A DNA stretch of 38,644 bases, from positions 1 through 38,644 of the forward strand of contig JBJLFR010000011.1 in assembly GCA_045565285.1 (NCBI GenBank). Reading direction: 5' to 3'. Under the pieces are notes generated by a model, which was not told where the DNA came from, made no database searches, and saw only the letters and a program-made list of their open reading frames with translations. The position numbers and the translations under genes are program-made. Of the stretch, positions 7,360-16,116 are shown in pieces. Source of the DNA: CACIIZ01 sp045565285 (GTDB taxonomy: Bacteria; Pseudomonadota; Alphaproteobacteria; Rhodobacterales; Rhodobacteraceae). Position 1 is the first letter of the stretch. Every line of letters starts with the position of its first letter.

Positions 7360-8859
7360 TTATTTTTCTAGTAAATCAGACGTGTTTTTATATAAATTCT
7401 TAAATAAATCAAACTGCTTATTATATAAAGGATCTGGACAAGATTTAATAATGCAGTCTACAGGATTCCAATTTATTATATCTTTTTTTGACACATCTCC
7501 TATGGCTAATGCTGCAAGAAATGCATTTCCATAAGCTGCACCAATCGTAGTTTTTTTTACTTCTTGATTGAAACCTGAAATATTAGAAATTGAGCTGGAC
7601 CAAATATTATTTTTTAGGCCTCCTCCGACCGCAAAAAGCTTCTTTGGTTTAAATCCAGATTCTATAAATGTATCTAGAATGTGATTGGCCCCATAACTGA
7701 TACCCTCAATTATTGATCTATAAATATCTTCTCTTTTATGTGTAAGATTTAAACCAAAAATTATTCCACATGCATTAGGGTTTTGTATAGGTGTTCTTTC
7801 ACCTGAAAAATATGGAAGTGTTATTAAATTTTTTGATCCAATAGGACTTTTTTCTGCCATTTTTGATAATTCCTGAAAAGCATCTTCTGAATTAAAATCT
7901 TTTGCAAATTCTTTTTTAAACCATTGTGTAATGGTACCACTCGTAGAAGTGCCAGCCATTAATGCAAATTCATTTTCAAATAACCATGGTGCTGACCATA
8001 ATGTTTTATTTGACTTATTACCATTTACTAAACCGACAAAAAACATTGTTGATCCGTACATTATCATAATATCACCAGTATCTTTAACACCTACACTTAT
8101 CGCTTCTGCTGCTGCATCTATTGTTCCTACAGTAACTGGTACCCCTTCTGGTAAACTAGTTTCTAATGAGGCTTTCTCCGTTATATAGCCAGCAATTTCT
8201 GTTGACCACTTCAATTCAGGAAGTTTTGTTATATCTATGATATTTTTGGAAATTTCACTACTCCACTTAAAATTTGATTTATCATAAAGAGGAGTAAAGT
8301 TAGCAGCAGTATAATGATCTATAACACATTGATCAGTAAGTTTTTGAACAATAAAAGTAGTGGAGGTTACTATTTTTTCTGCTTTTTTATATATGTCAGG
8401 ATGATTATTCTTTAGCCAAAGAATTTTTGGACCAATTGATTGAGAGGTTAAAGCATTTCCACCAAAATTAAAAATTTTTTCTTTACCTAATATATAATTT
8501 AAATGATTGATTTCATTAGTAGCCCTTGTATCAACTCCATATAAAATACCCGAATATAATGGTTCTGTTTTATTATCAATTGGCAACATACATGGCCCAA
8601 TTGCACTAACCGCAACGCATTTTATTTGCTCAGGAAAAATATCTTTTTTCTTTAAAAGTTTTTTTGTTATCTTCACAAAATCTCCCCACCAAACATCTTT
8701 TGGTGAGTGTTCAGCCCAACCAGGTTTCGGAATAATCATTTCGTGCTTTATTGATGCTTGATTATAAACATTTCCTTCGAAGTCCACCAATACACCTTTT
8801 GTTTCATATGTTCCAATGTCAATTCCAAGATATAGATTTTTATCCATTAGAGATTCCAT
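7360..8859 (-). CDS. FGGY-family carbohydrate kinase, xylulokinase-like
   Basis: The protein is full length for the family (499 residues). The N-terminal FGGY_N domain has DIGTYETKG with D14, and WW near residues 57-58. The C-terminal domain has GTIDAAAEA, where D248 is the likely catalytic base, the phosphate loop YGSTMFF, GERTPIQNP, and FAVGGGLKNNIWSS. These enzymes phosphorylate sugars or polyols with ATP in the cytoplasm. The sequence resembles xylulokinases, but FGGY substrates cannot be read from motifs. A GGA seven bases before the ATG at 8847 (codon 5, MDKNLYLG) makes that the more likely start. It is divergent from a second FGGY kinase and is followed by the DenD-like gene. Confidence 0.82.
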   Translation of the reverse strand: MESLMDKNLYLGIDIGTYETKGVLVDFEGNVYNQASIKHEMIIPKPGWAEHSPKDVWWGDFVKITKKLLKKKDIFPEQIKCVAVSAIGPCMLPIDNKTEPLYSGILYGVDTRATNEINHLNYILGKEKIFNFGGNALTSQSIGPKILWLKNNHPDIYKKAEKIVTSTTFIVQKLTDQCVIDHYTAANFTPLYDKSNFKWSSEISKNIIDITKLPELKWSTEIAGYITEKASLETSLPEGVPVTVGTIDAAAEAISVGVKDTGDIMIMYGSTMFFVGLVNGNKSNKTLWSAPWLFENEFALMAGTSTSGTITQWFKKEFAKDFNSEDAFQELSKMAEKSPIGSKNLITLPYFSGERTPIQNPNACGIIFGLNLTHKREDIYRSIIEGISYGANHILDTFIESGFKPKKLFAVGGGLKNNIWSSSISNISGFNQEVKKTTIGAAYGNAFLAALAIGDVSKKDIINWNPVDCIIKSCPDPLYNKQFDLFKNLYKNTSDLLEK

Positions 8860-9184
8860 ACATAACAGGCATTAAAATTAATTTCTGCTTCAATAAAAAA
8901 GTCAGAATGACATAATTTAAATTGTTTGGTTCCATTTGTAAGTTCCCTTAATAATTTCAAAGTATTGGTCTTCTTACTCCTCTAACTGAAAGAGCTTTTA
9001 AAAGAGAAATAAAATTTAATAAAATCAAAACCTATACAAACTTAAAAGTCCATGTTTAAATATATATTTAATATTCTGGAAAGATCTCTTATAAATTAAA
9101 TGTTTAATCCTTTAAGTGAAAAAAGATGAAATTAATCATTGGATTGAAAAGAAAAAATTCAAGCAAACTTTGATACCTAATTAA
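8860..9184. promoter_or_regulatory. Divergent intergenic region between the two FGGY kinases
   Basis: This 325-base AT-rich region must hold both kinase promoters. The only notable word is AAATATAT-A-TTTAATAT at 9058-9074, which matches at 16 of 17 bases a dyad upstream of the second ABC transporter (29902-29921). I see no small gene or RNA here. Confidence 0.4.
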
Positions 9185-10474
9185 ATGTTACTTTCTTTGG
9201 GAATTGATATTGGTACTACTGGAGTAAAAACAGCAACCATAAATAGTGACGGTGAAGTACTTAGTATTTCTAACATTAAACATAAAATTCAAAATTCAGA
9301 TAAAATTGATCCATCCATTTGGTGGAAAACAGTTAAAATAGCGATAAGATCTAACCTAATTGGTCTTAACAATAATGGAATAAATTCTTTTAAAATAAAA
9401 AAGTTAGCAGTGGACGGTACTTCTGGAACAGTATTACTTGCAAATGAGTACTTACAGCCTGTAACAAGAGCTCTAATGTATAATTCATCAGGTTTTGTTG
9501 AAGAAGCAAAAATAATTGAGAAATATTCTCCTGAAAAACATATCGCAAAAGGTCAAAACTCAACTCTTGCGAGGGCTTTAAAATTAATAAAAGAAGATAA
9601 AAATAGAAAAGCAAAATATTTAATGCATCAGGCTGACTTTATAGTAGCCAATTTATTAAAGAAAGGTGGGTTATCCGATCACAACAATACTCTTAAGTTA
9701 GGATATGATATTAAAAAAAACTCCTGGCCTGAGTGGATTATTAAGACAGGTTTGAAAAAATATTTATTACCTAAAGTATATCCCGTGGGAACTCAACTTG
9801 GAAAATTAAATGATTCTGTTGCAAATGAACTTGGTTTAGATAGGAATACTAATATTTATGCTGGTACCACTGATAGTAATGCAGGGTTTTTATCTTGTGC
9901 TACCTTCAAAAAAGGTTCAGCAGTAACTTCTCTAGGAAGTACTTTGACTGTAAAAATTTTATCTGAAAATCAAATTGAGGATTCTAATATTGGTCTATAC
10001 TCACATAAATTAGGAAATTATTGGCTGGTTGGAGGAGCATCTAATACAGGTGGAAATGTACTTGAAAAATATTTTACTGTTAATGAAATAATAAATCTGA
10101 GTAAAGATATAAATCCGAATAATATAAGTGGGCTTGAATATTATCCTTTAACAAAAGTTGGAGAACGTTTTCCAAAAAATGATCCAAAACTTAAACCTTG
10201 CTTAACACCTCGACCAAAAAATGAAGCTCTATTTCTTCATGGTTTATTCGAAGGTATGGCAAAAATAGAAAAAAAATCTTACGACGCTATTTCTCAACTT
10301 GGTGGGTTTTTTCCAAATCATATTTTTACAGTTGGTGGTGGTTCAACAAACATGGTATGGGAAAAAATTAGAATAAAAATAATTAAAACAAAAATTTCAC
10401 CTGGAAAAAATGTAGAGGCTGCAGTTGGAACGGCAAAAATACCATTTTTATTTTGTAACAAGAATTTAACTTAA
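9185..10474 (+). CDS. Short FGGY carbohydrate kinase, D-ribulokinase-like
   Basis: At 429 residues it is shorter than typical FGGY kinases (about 500). It carries LGIDIGTTGVK with D8, AVDGTSGTVLL (75-85), ALMYN, and AGTTDSNAGFL, with D230 as the probable catalytic base. LGSTLTVK and VGGASNTGGN follow, and VGGGSTN comes near the end. This reduced architecture and the AVDGTSGT and TTDSNAG blocks resemble the D-ribulose kinases of cyanobacteria and plant chloroplasts, so D-ribulose or a similar ketose is the best guess. There is no clear Shine-Dalgarno before ATG 9185. It is the first gene on the plus strand ahead of the ABC transporter, 90 bases away, and could be co-transcribed with it. Confidence 0.8.
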   Translation: MLLSLGIDIGTTGVKTATINSDGEVLSISNIKHKIQNSDKIDPSIWWKTVKIAIRSNLIGLNNNGINSFKIKKLAVDGTSGTVLLANEYLQPVTRALMYNSSGFVEEAKIIEKYSPEKHIAKGQNSTLARALKLIKEDKNRKAKYLMHQADFIVANLLKKGGLSDHNNTLKLGYDIKKNSWPEWIIKTGLKKYLLPKVYPVGTQLGKLNDSVANELGLDRNTNIYAGTTDSNAGFLSCATFKKGSAVTSLGSTLTVKILSENQIEDSNIGLYSHKLGNYWLVGGASNTGGNVLEKYFTVNEIINLSKDINPNNISGLEYYPLTKVGERFPKNDPKLKPCLTPRPKNEALFLHGLFEGMAKIEKKSYDAISQLGGFFPNHIFTVGGGSTNMVWEKIRIKIIKTKISPGKNVEAAVGTAKIPFLFCNKNLT

Positions 10475-10564
10475 AATTTTATTTCTTTTTTATGGTTTGT
10501 AATCTCTGACTGACTAGTCTAGTTTATATTCTAATTTTATTGATTAACATATTATAAAACAATC

Positions 10565-11650
10565 ATGAATATTAAATCCTTTGTAAAATTTGAGAATGTT
10601 CAAAAAAGCTACGATGGCGAAGTATTAGTTGTTAAAGATTTAAATTTAGATATCCCAAAAGGTGAATTTCTGACCATGTTGGGTCCTTCTGGTTCTGGTA
10701 AAACAACATGTCTTATGATGCTTGCTGGGTTTGAAACTGCAACCCATGGAATAATTTCATTAGCTGGGAATCCCATAAATAATATACCTCCTCATAAAAG
10801 AGGCATAGGTATGGTTTTTCAAAATTATGCTCTTTTCCCTCATATGACTGTTTATGAAAATCTTTCTTTCCCCTTAGAGGTAAGAAAATTATCCAAAAGT
10901 TTAAGGGAAGAAAAAATAAGACGAGCTCTAGATATGGTACAAATGCGTGAGTTTGGAAATAGAAGACCCGCACAATTATCTGGGGGACAACAACAAAGAA
11001 TAGCTCTGGCCAGATCTTTAGTATTTGAACCTGACCTTGTTTTGATGGATGAACCATTGGGTGCTTTAGACAAACAGCTAAGAGAGCATATGCAATATGA
11101 GATCAAGCATTTACATGAAAGGCTTGGTGTTACTGTAGTTTATGTAACTCATGATCAATCAGAAGCATTAACTATGTCAGATAGAGTAGCAGTTTTTAAT
11201 GACGGGGTAATTCAGCAGTTGGCTACACCACCAGATTTATACGAACGTCCTGAAAATGCTTTTGTTGCTCAATTTATTGGTGAAAATAATAAAATTATGG
11301 CAGAGGTAGTAGATGTAAAAGGTTCAATAGTTACAGCTAAAACATTAAAGGGTAATTTACTTAAAAGTAAAAAAGTTAATTGCGATACAATTGGTTCAAA
11401 AACAACATTATCTATTAGACCTGAGAGGATTAAAGTGGGTGCAGATGGAGAAAATACATCTGATGCAAAAGTGTTGGAGTTAATTTATATTGGCGACCAT
11501 ATAAGATGCAGAATGAATGTAGAAGGAGACGAAAATTTTATCGTTAAAATTCCAAATGCAAAAAAAATTTCCGATTTAAAATTAGGACTGAAAACTCGAG
11601 TTAGCTGGTCTACTGATGATTGTCGGGCACTTGATACATTGAACGAATAA
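10565..11650 (+). CDS. ABC transporter ATP-binding protein, spermidine/putrescine (Pot) type, system 1
   Basis: The 361-residue ATPase has Walker A GPSGSGKT (40-47), Q-loop Q86, signature LSGGQQQR (138-145), Walker B LVLMDE (158-163), the D-loop GALD and H-loop H196. The C-terminal third contains the TOBE beta domain (SIRPERIKVG). This layout is that of PotA-type subunits that energise uptake of polyamines and other small organic solutes. It is followed by its binding protein and two permeases, giving a complete importer (10565-15379), then by amide-catabolism genes. Pot-type importers in marine bacteria carry many nitrogenous solutes, so the gene order is better evidence for the substrate than the family name. 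Confidence 0.9.
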   Translation: MNIKSFVKFENVQKSYDGEVLVVKDLNLDIPKGEFLTMLGPSGSGKTTCLMMLAGFETATHGIISLAGNPINNIPPHKRGIGMVFQNYALFPHMTVYENLSFPLEVRKLSKSLREEKIRRALDMVQMREFGNRRPAQLSGGQQQRIALARSLVFEPDLVLMDEPLGALDKQLREHMQYEIKHLHERLGVTVVYVTHDQSEALTMSDRVAVFNDGVIQQLATPPDLYERPENAFVAQFIGENNKIMAEVVDVKGSIVTAKTLKGNLLKSKKVNCDTIGSKTTLSIRPERIKVGADGENTSDAKVLELIYIGDHIRCRMNVEGDENFIVKIPNAKKISDLKLGLKTRVSWSTDDCRALDTLNE

Positions 11651-11710
11651 TATATTATCTATTTTTAGTTCGTTTTTTTTTACGAATCATTAAATAGTTG
11701 GGAGATAAAA

Positions 11711-12791
11711 ATGAAATTATTTAAATTAATATTTGCATCTGTAAGTGCGTTATTTGTAGCTTCTGTTGCGATTGCGGATTCAATAACAGTAGTTTCTTGG
11801 GGAGGGGCATATACCAAATCTCAAGTTGAAGCTTATCATAAACCATGGTCAAAAGAAACAGGCCACCAAGTAGTATCTGAAGATTACAGTGGTGGTTTAG
11901 CTGAAGTTAAAGCACAAGTTGAAGCAGGTAATGTTACTTGGGATGTTGTTGACGTTGAACTGTCTGATGCTCTTCAAGGTTGTGACGAAGGTATATTAGA
12001 AGAGATTGACCATTCAACACTACCCCGCTGCTCCAGACGGTACTCCAGCTGCTAAAGATTTCCTTCCTGGTGCATTGCAAGATTGTGCAGTAGGAAACAT
12101 TGTTTGGACTACACTTTATGCATTTGATAAAACCAAATATGATACCCCTCCTACAACAATGGCCGATTTTTTTGATATTGAAAAGTTTCCAGGTAAGCGA
12201 GGTATGAGAAAATTAGGCAAAGCGATGCTAGAAATGGCTTTGATGGGTGATGGAGTTCCATCTTCAGAAGTTTATGGTCTATTAGGTACAGAAGAGGGAG
12301 TTAAGAGAGCATTTGCAAAACTTGATACTATTAAAGATCATGTTGTTTGGTGGGAGGCAGGAGCTCAGCCACCTCAACTACTAGCAGATGGCGAAGTTAC
12401 CATGACAATTACTTGGAATGGAAGAATCTTTAATGCTATCGCTGCTGAAGGACAGCCATTTGGTCTTGTATGGGATGGCCAAATTTATGATCTTGATCTT
12501 TTTGTAATTCCAAAAGGAAGTAAAAATAAAGAAGCAGCGTTAGACTTTATTCGTTTTTCAACAGACACTCAAAGATTGGCAGATCAGGCTAGTTGGATTC
12601 CATATGGTCCACTAAGAAATTCTTCAATTCCTCTAATTGGAACTTTTCACAGTGACCCTTCAATAAAGATGATTGATCATATGCCCACAACAGAAGCAGC
12701 GCTTAAAAATGCTCTTCAAAATAATTTTGAGTTCTGGGCAGATAACGGTGAAGAACTCAATGAAAGGTTTAATGCTTGGTTAGCTAATTAA
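11711..12791 (+). CDS. Extracellular solute-binding protein (PotD type), system 1, with one frameshift
   Basis: ATG 11711 follows GGGAG by six bases. Residues 1-22 are a signal peptide (hydrophobic core, cleavage after AIA), then ITVVSWGGAYTKSQ, the usual start of PotD-like lobes. The first frame ends at 12053-12055 after a shift at the C4 run 12023-12026. Dropping one C joins EEIDHSTLP to AAPDGTPAAKD in the frame that continues to 12791 (NIVWTTLYAFD, later TMTITWNGRIFNAIAAEG, DLDLFVIPKGSKNK and QASWIPYGPLRN). The corrected gene is 1080 bases, 359 residues, normal for the family. The protein should bind the substrate in the periplasm. A single-base sequence error is more likely than a true mutation because the rest is intact. 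Confidence 0.85.
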
Positions 12792-12811
12792 TAAATTTTA
12801 AACCTTATAAA

Positions 12812-12843
12812 GCACATAGGGATAATCCCTATGTGCATTTTTT
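12812..12843 (+). terminator. Intra-operon hairpin with T-run after the binding-protein gene
   Basis: GCACATAGGGA and TCCCTATGTGC form a perfect 11-bp stem around a TAA loop (12812-12836), followed by A and six T (12838-12843). It has the form of a rho-independent terminator but lies between the binding-protein and permease genes. It probably reduces read-through or stabilises the upstream mRNA, so that binding protein exceeds permease. Confidence 0.85.
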
Positions 12844-12874
12844 AAATTATAATTAAATTTTAATTGGAATATAG

Positions 12875-14137
12875 ATGCAGGCATCCAATAATAATAATAA
12901 TAAACAGATGCTATCCTATGATGGAATTCCACTTAAAAAGAAATTATCAAAAGCATTATTCAGAAGTAGATTGCGGGCATTTGGATTAGTTACTCCTTTA
13001 CTTTTACTTATTTCAATTGGGTTTGTTTTTCCAATACTTGTCTTTTTAACTCGTGGAGTTTACAACGATACATTTGAAAAATATATGGTTAACCTAACTC
13101 CTATTATTTCAGAATGGGATGGAAAATCTGAACCAACTGAGGAAATGTATGAAGCTTTAGTACTAGATTTAGTCTGGTTAAAAAAAAGTAAGAATATAGG
13201 AAAAGTAGCTAGTCGTATGAACCGAGAAATGTCTGGGGCTAGATCCTTATTTACTAGTTCAGCAAGAAAAGCAAAAAAATTAGAAGCACCTTTTAAAGAA
13301 TCTTTAATAGGAGTGAAAAAAAAATGGGGGGAAATTAAGACTTGGCGTGCAATGAAAGTAACATCACATTCTATAACTCCTGTTTTTCTAGCATCCGCTT
13401 TAGATATGAAATATACGGCTGAAGGTTCTTTTATCAAAAAATCAGAAGAACGACGTATTCATATTAAATTATTTATTAGAACTTTGGAGATATCCTTAAT
13501 TGTTGTGATTGCTGGTTTAATTTTAGGATATCCCGTAGCTTTCTTACTGGCTAACCTTCCAATTAGAATATCAAATTTACTTCTTATTTTAGTATTATTA
13601 CCTTTTTGGACATCTTTATTAGTACGGACAACCGCATGGATTGCTATGCTACAAGGTCAAGGCGTTCTAAATGATCTATTTGTTGTATTTGGTATTACAA
13701 CTGATGAAGATAGATTTACCTTAATTTATAATAAAGCTGGAACATTAATTTCCATGACTCATATTTTACTTCCTTTCATGATTTTGCCAATATATTCAGT
13801 AATGAAAACTATACCACCATCATACGTTAGAGCAGCTAAATCAATGGGCGCAACAAATTGGATCGCTTTTTGGCGCATATATTTTCCTCAAACAATACCT
13901 GGCATAGGTGCTGGAGCTATATTAGTGTTCATATTAGCCATAAGTTTTTATATTACTCCTGCTTTAGTTGGAGGCCAGGATGGAACAATGATATCAAATT
14001 TTATTGATTACCACATGAGAAAATCTCTTAATTGGTCGCTAGCAGCCGCAATGGGAGGAGTACTATTAGTAATAATATTATTTTTATACTGGATTTATGA
14101 TCGAGTAGTAGGAATAGATAATATGAAATTAGGATAA
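12875..14137 (+). CDS. ABC transporter permease (PotB type) with a large extracytoplasmic insert, system 1
   Basis: This inner-membrane subunit has 420 residues where PotB proteins have about 280-300. The first membrane helix is at about 36-58. A polar, lysine-rich segment (about 60-195) then separates it from five further helices beginning near 200. The coupling (EAA) loop is at about 315-343: IPPSYVRAAKSMGATNWI followed by FPQTIPGIGAG. The insert is hydrophilic with no cysteines and probably lies in the periplasm between TM1 and TM2, where it could contact the binding protein. The gene follows the 12812 hairpin and ends three bases before the second permease, so the two are coupled. Confidence 0.88.
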   Translation: MQASNNNNNKQMLSYDGIPLKKKLSKALFRSRLRAFGLVTPLLLLISIGFVFPILVFLTRGVYNDTFEKYMVNLTPIISEWDGKSEPTEEMYEALVLDLVWLKKSKNIGKVASRMNREMSGARSLFTSSARKAKKLEAPFKESLIGVKKKWGEIKTWRAMKVTSHSITPVFLASALDMKYTAEGSFIKKSEERRIHIKLFIRTLEISLIVVIAGLILGYPVAFLLANLPIRISNLLLILVLLPFWTSLLVRTTAWIAMLQGQGVLNDLFVVFGITTDEDRFTLIYNKAGTLISMTHILLPFMILPIYSVMKTIPPSYVRAAKSMGATNWIAFWRIYFPQTIPGIGAGAILVFILAISFYITPALVGGQDGTMISNFIDYHMRKSLNWSLAAAMGGVLLVIILFLYWIYDRVVGIDNMKLG

Positions 14138-14140
14138 AAA

Positions 14141-15379
14141 TTGCTTAAACCTTTTCAATATATACCTCCTAAACCATCTATGTGGTTTAATCTTTTTTGG
14201 CCAGGAATTTTTGGTTTAATTTTAGGTTTTTTAACAGCTACAGGACAAAAAGATTTAATGCTAGTTTATGCCATTATAGGTTTGTTAATTTTTGTTGCAC
14301 TCACTTATATAAGCGTAAAAATCTTAAAATTTAGTTTATATGCATCTTTTTTTTGTGCTTCTATATTATTTTTAAGTTCTCTAGCTTATTTTGGACTTAC
14401 TTATTCTATAGTTTTAGCATTAATAGGTTGGATATTAGGTAAAACCAGTTTATGGATTTCTTCTGGTAATTATCGTTTAGGTTTACCTCCTTATGCAACT
14501 TCTATTGAGGTTTTGTGGTTTTATAGCTTTAGATTTATTTGTGGTCTAATATTCCTTTTTTTAATAGCACCTATTTTGATAGTATTCCCTCTTAGCTTTA
14601 ATATAGAACCTTACTTTAGTTTTACTGAGGGAATGATCAATTTCGATTCAGAGGCATATTCTTTAAGATGGTATAAAGATATTCTTTATAATGGAATGGT
14701 TGCTCCTGAAGCAATTGAAGGCTGGTGGTCAGATCTTTGGGCTAATGCACAATGGATCAGATCAATTAGGAATAGTTTTATAATAGGTATTTTTTCGACC
14801 TTAATTGCTACTTCAATAGGAACGCTAGCAGCTATCGGTTTATCTCGAAGTGAAATGCCTTACAGAAGACCTATCATGGCTCTTTTGATTTCTCCAATGG
14901 TAGTTCCTTTAGTAATTATAGCATCTGGATTATTTTTCTTTTTTTCTGATATTGGTATAGCTAAAACCTATATTGGTGTTATATTAGCCCACGCTGTACT
15001 AGGTACACCTTTTGTTATAATAACAGTCACAGCAACATTAGTTGGTTTTGATAAAAGTTTAACTAGAGCTGCTGGTAGCTTAGGAGCAGGACCATTTAAT
15101 ACCTTTTTTAAAATTCAAATGCCTCTAATTCTACCAGGAGTAGTTTCTGGAGCTTTATTTGCTTTTATAACTTCTTTTGATGAAGTGGTTGTTGTGCTTC
15201 AATTAGCTGATGTTAGACAAAGAACAATTCCACGCCAGATGTTTTCTGGAATTAGAGAACAAATTAGTCCAACAATTTTGGCTGTCGCTACTATACTTGT
15301 CATAATTTCAATTATACTATTAACTGTTGTAGAATTATTGAGAAGAAGGTCTGAAAGACTTAGAGGAATTACTAATTAG
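14141..15379 (+). CDS. ABC transporter permease (PotC type) with extra N-terminal membrane helices, system 1
   Basis: The start is TTG at 14141, preceded by AGGA at six bases. The frame opens directly after the upstream stop, so this rare start is well supported. The 412 residues exceed the usual 260-280: about four additional hydrophobic segments occupy residues 16-100 before the standard core, whose first helix is at about 130-152. The EAA loop is at about 303-334 (FDKSLTRAAGSLGAGPFN and QMPLILPGVVSG). A long polar loop (155-205) follows the first core helix. It pairs with the 12875 permease as the membrane channel. The extra helices have no obvious role in transport. Confidence 0.88.
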   Translation: MLKPFQYIPPKPSMWFNLFWPGIFGLILGFLTATGQKDLMLVYAIIGLLIFVALTYISVKILKFSLYASFFCASILFLSSLAYFGLTYSIVLALIGWILGKTSLWISSGNYRLGLPPYATSIEVLWFYSFRFICGLIFLFLIAPILIVFPLSFNIEPYFSFTEGMINFDSEAYSLRWYKDILYNGMVAPEAIEGWWSDLWANAQWIRSIRNSFIIGIFSTLIATSIGTLAAIGLSRSEMPYRRPIMALLISPMVVPLVIIASGLFFFFSDIGIAKTYIGVILAHAVLGTPFVIITVTATLVGFDKSLTRAAGSLGAGPFNTFFKIQMPLILPGVVSGALFAFITSFDEVVVVLQLADVRQRTIPRQMFSGIREQISPTILAVATILVIISIILLTVVELLRRRSERLRGITN

Positions 15380-15408
15380 AAACATAAGAAAATTAAAGGG
15401 TTCTAATA

Positions 15409-16083
15409 GTGCATAATACAAAAATACCTCAATATATAAAAGATCGTGTGGTTAAGCGAAGAGGGAAGCTTAATATGCATGAAAAAATCAACCCAAAAAC
15501 TTCTGCTCTTTTAGTTATAGATATGCAAAATTGTTTTATAATTCCCAAACTTTCTATTGTGGAAGTGCCCGGTGTTGAAGCAATAGCTCCTAATATAAAT
15601 AAAATTGCTAAATCAATAAGAACCAACGGTGGAAATGTGATATGGACTAAACATAGGTATACATCAGATTGGATTTCTTGGTATGAAAATTTTTGTACTA
15701 AAGAAAGTAGAACCCAAATTATAGAGGATACTAAAGAAGGAGCATTTCCAGGTGAATTATGGAAAGGTATGGATGTACAAAAAGGTGATAAAGTAATAAT
15801 TAAAAATCGTTCTAGTGCGCTAGCCCCTGAATTTTTTGAATTAAAAAATTATCTTAATAGTAACAATATTGATACTTTAATTATTACAGGAACTTTGAGT
15901 AATGTATGTTGTGAATCCACTACTAGAGATGCAATGTTTTTAAATTATAAAACAATTTTTGTTGAAGATGCTAATGGAACTAGAAGTGATCAAGAGCATA
16001 ATGCTACGCTAATTAATATGATACAATTTTTTGCAGACGTAAGAAGCACAAACGATGTATTGGAATTAATAAATAAAAATTAA
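15409..16083 (+). CDS. Isochorismatase-fold cysteine hydrolase (N-carbamoyl-amide hydrolase type), copy 1
   Basis: The start is GTG 15409 with AAAGGG eight bases before it. The N-terminal extension (KRRGKL, then EKINPK) is also present in the paralogue at 30015, which supports this start over ATG codon 23. The catalytic triad of the family is visible: D38 in VIDMQN, K132 in IIKNRSSAL and C167 in SNVCCES. The family includes N-carbamoylsarcosine amidase, ureidoacrylate hydrolase and biuret hydrolase. Placed between a transporter and HyuA/HyuB, it most likely removes a carbamoyl or amide group from the product of ring opening. The exact substrate is inferred. Confidence 0.82.
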   Translation: MHNTKIPQYIKDRVVKRRGKLNMHEKINPKTSALLVIDMQNCFIIPKLSIVEVPGVEAIAPNINKIAKSIRTNGGNVIWTKHRYTSDWISWYENFCTKESRTQIIEDTKEGAFPGELWKGMDVQKGDKVIIKNRSSALAPEFFELKNYLNSNNIDTLIITGTLSNVCCESTTRDAMFLNYKTIFVEDANGTRSDQEHNATLINMIQFFADVRSTNDVLELINKN

Positions 16084-16116
16084 TCTTTCATTCTTTAATT
16101 AAATGAGTGTCAATTA

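Noticed and set aside
10713..11106. Antisense open frames over the system 1 ATPase
   Set aside because: The plus-strand ATPase has every expected motif; the reverse frames are shadows of its codon pattern.
11660..11690. Hairpin TTCGT/ACGAA with T-rich loop as a terminator after the system 1 ATPase
   Set aside because: Only five pairs with a poly-T loop and no T-run after it; too weak to support.
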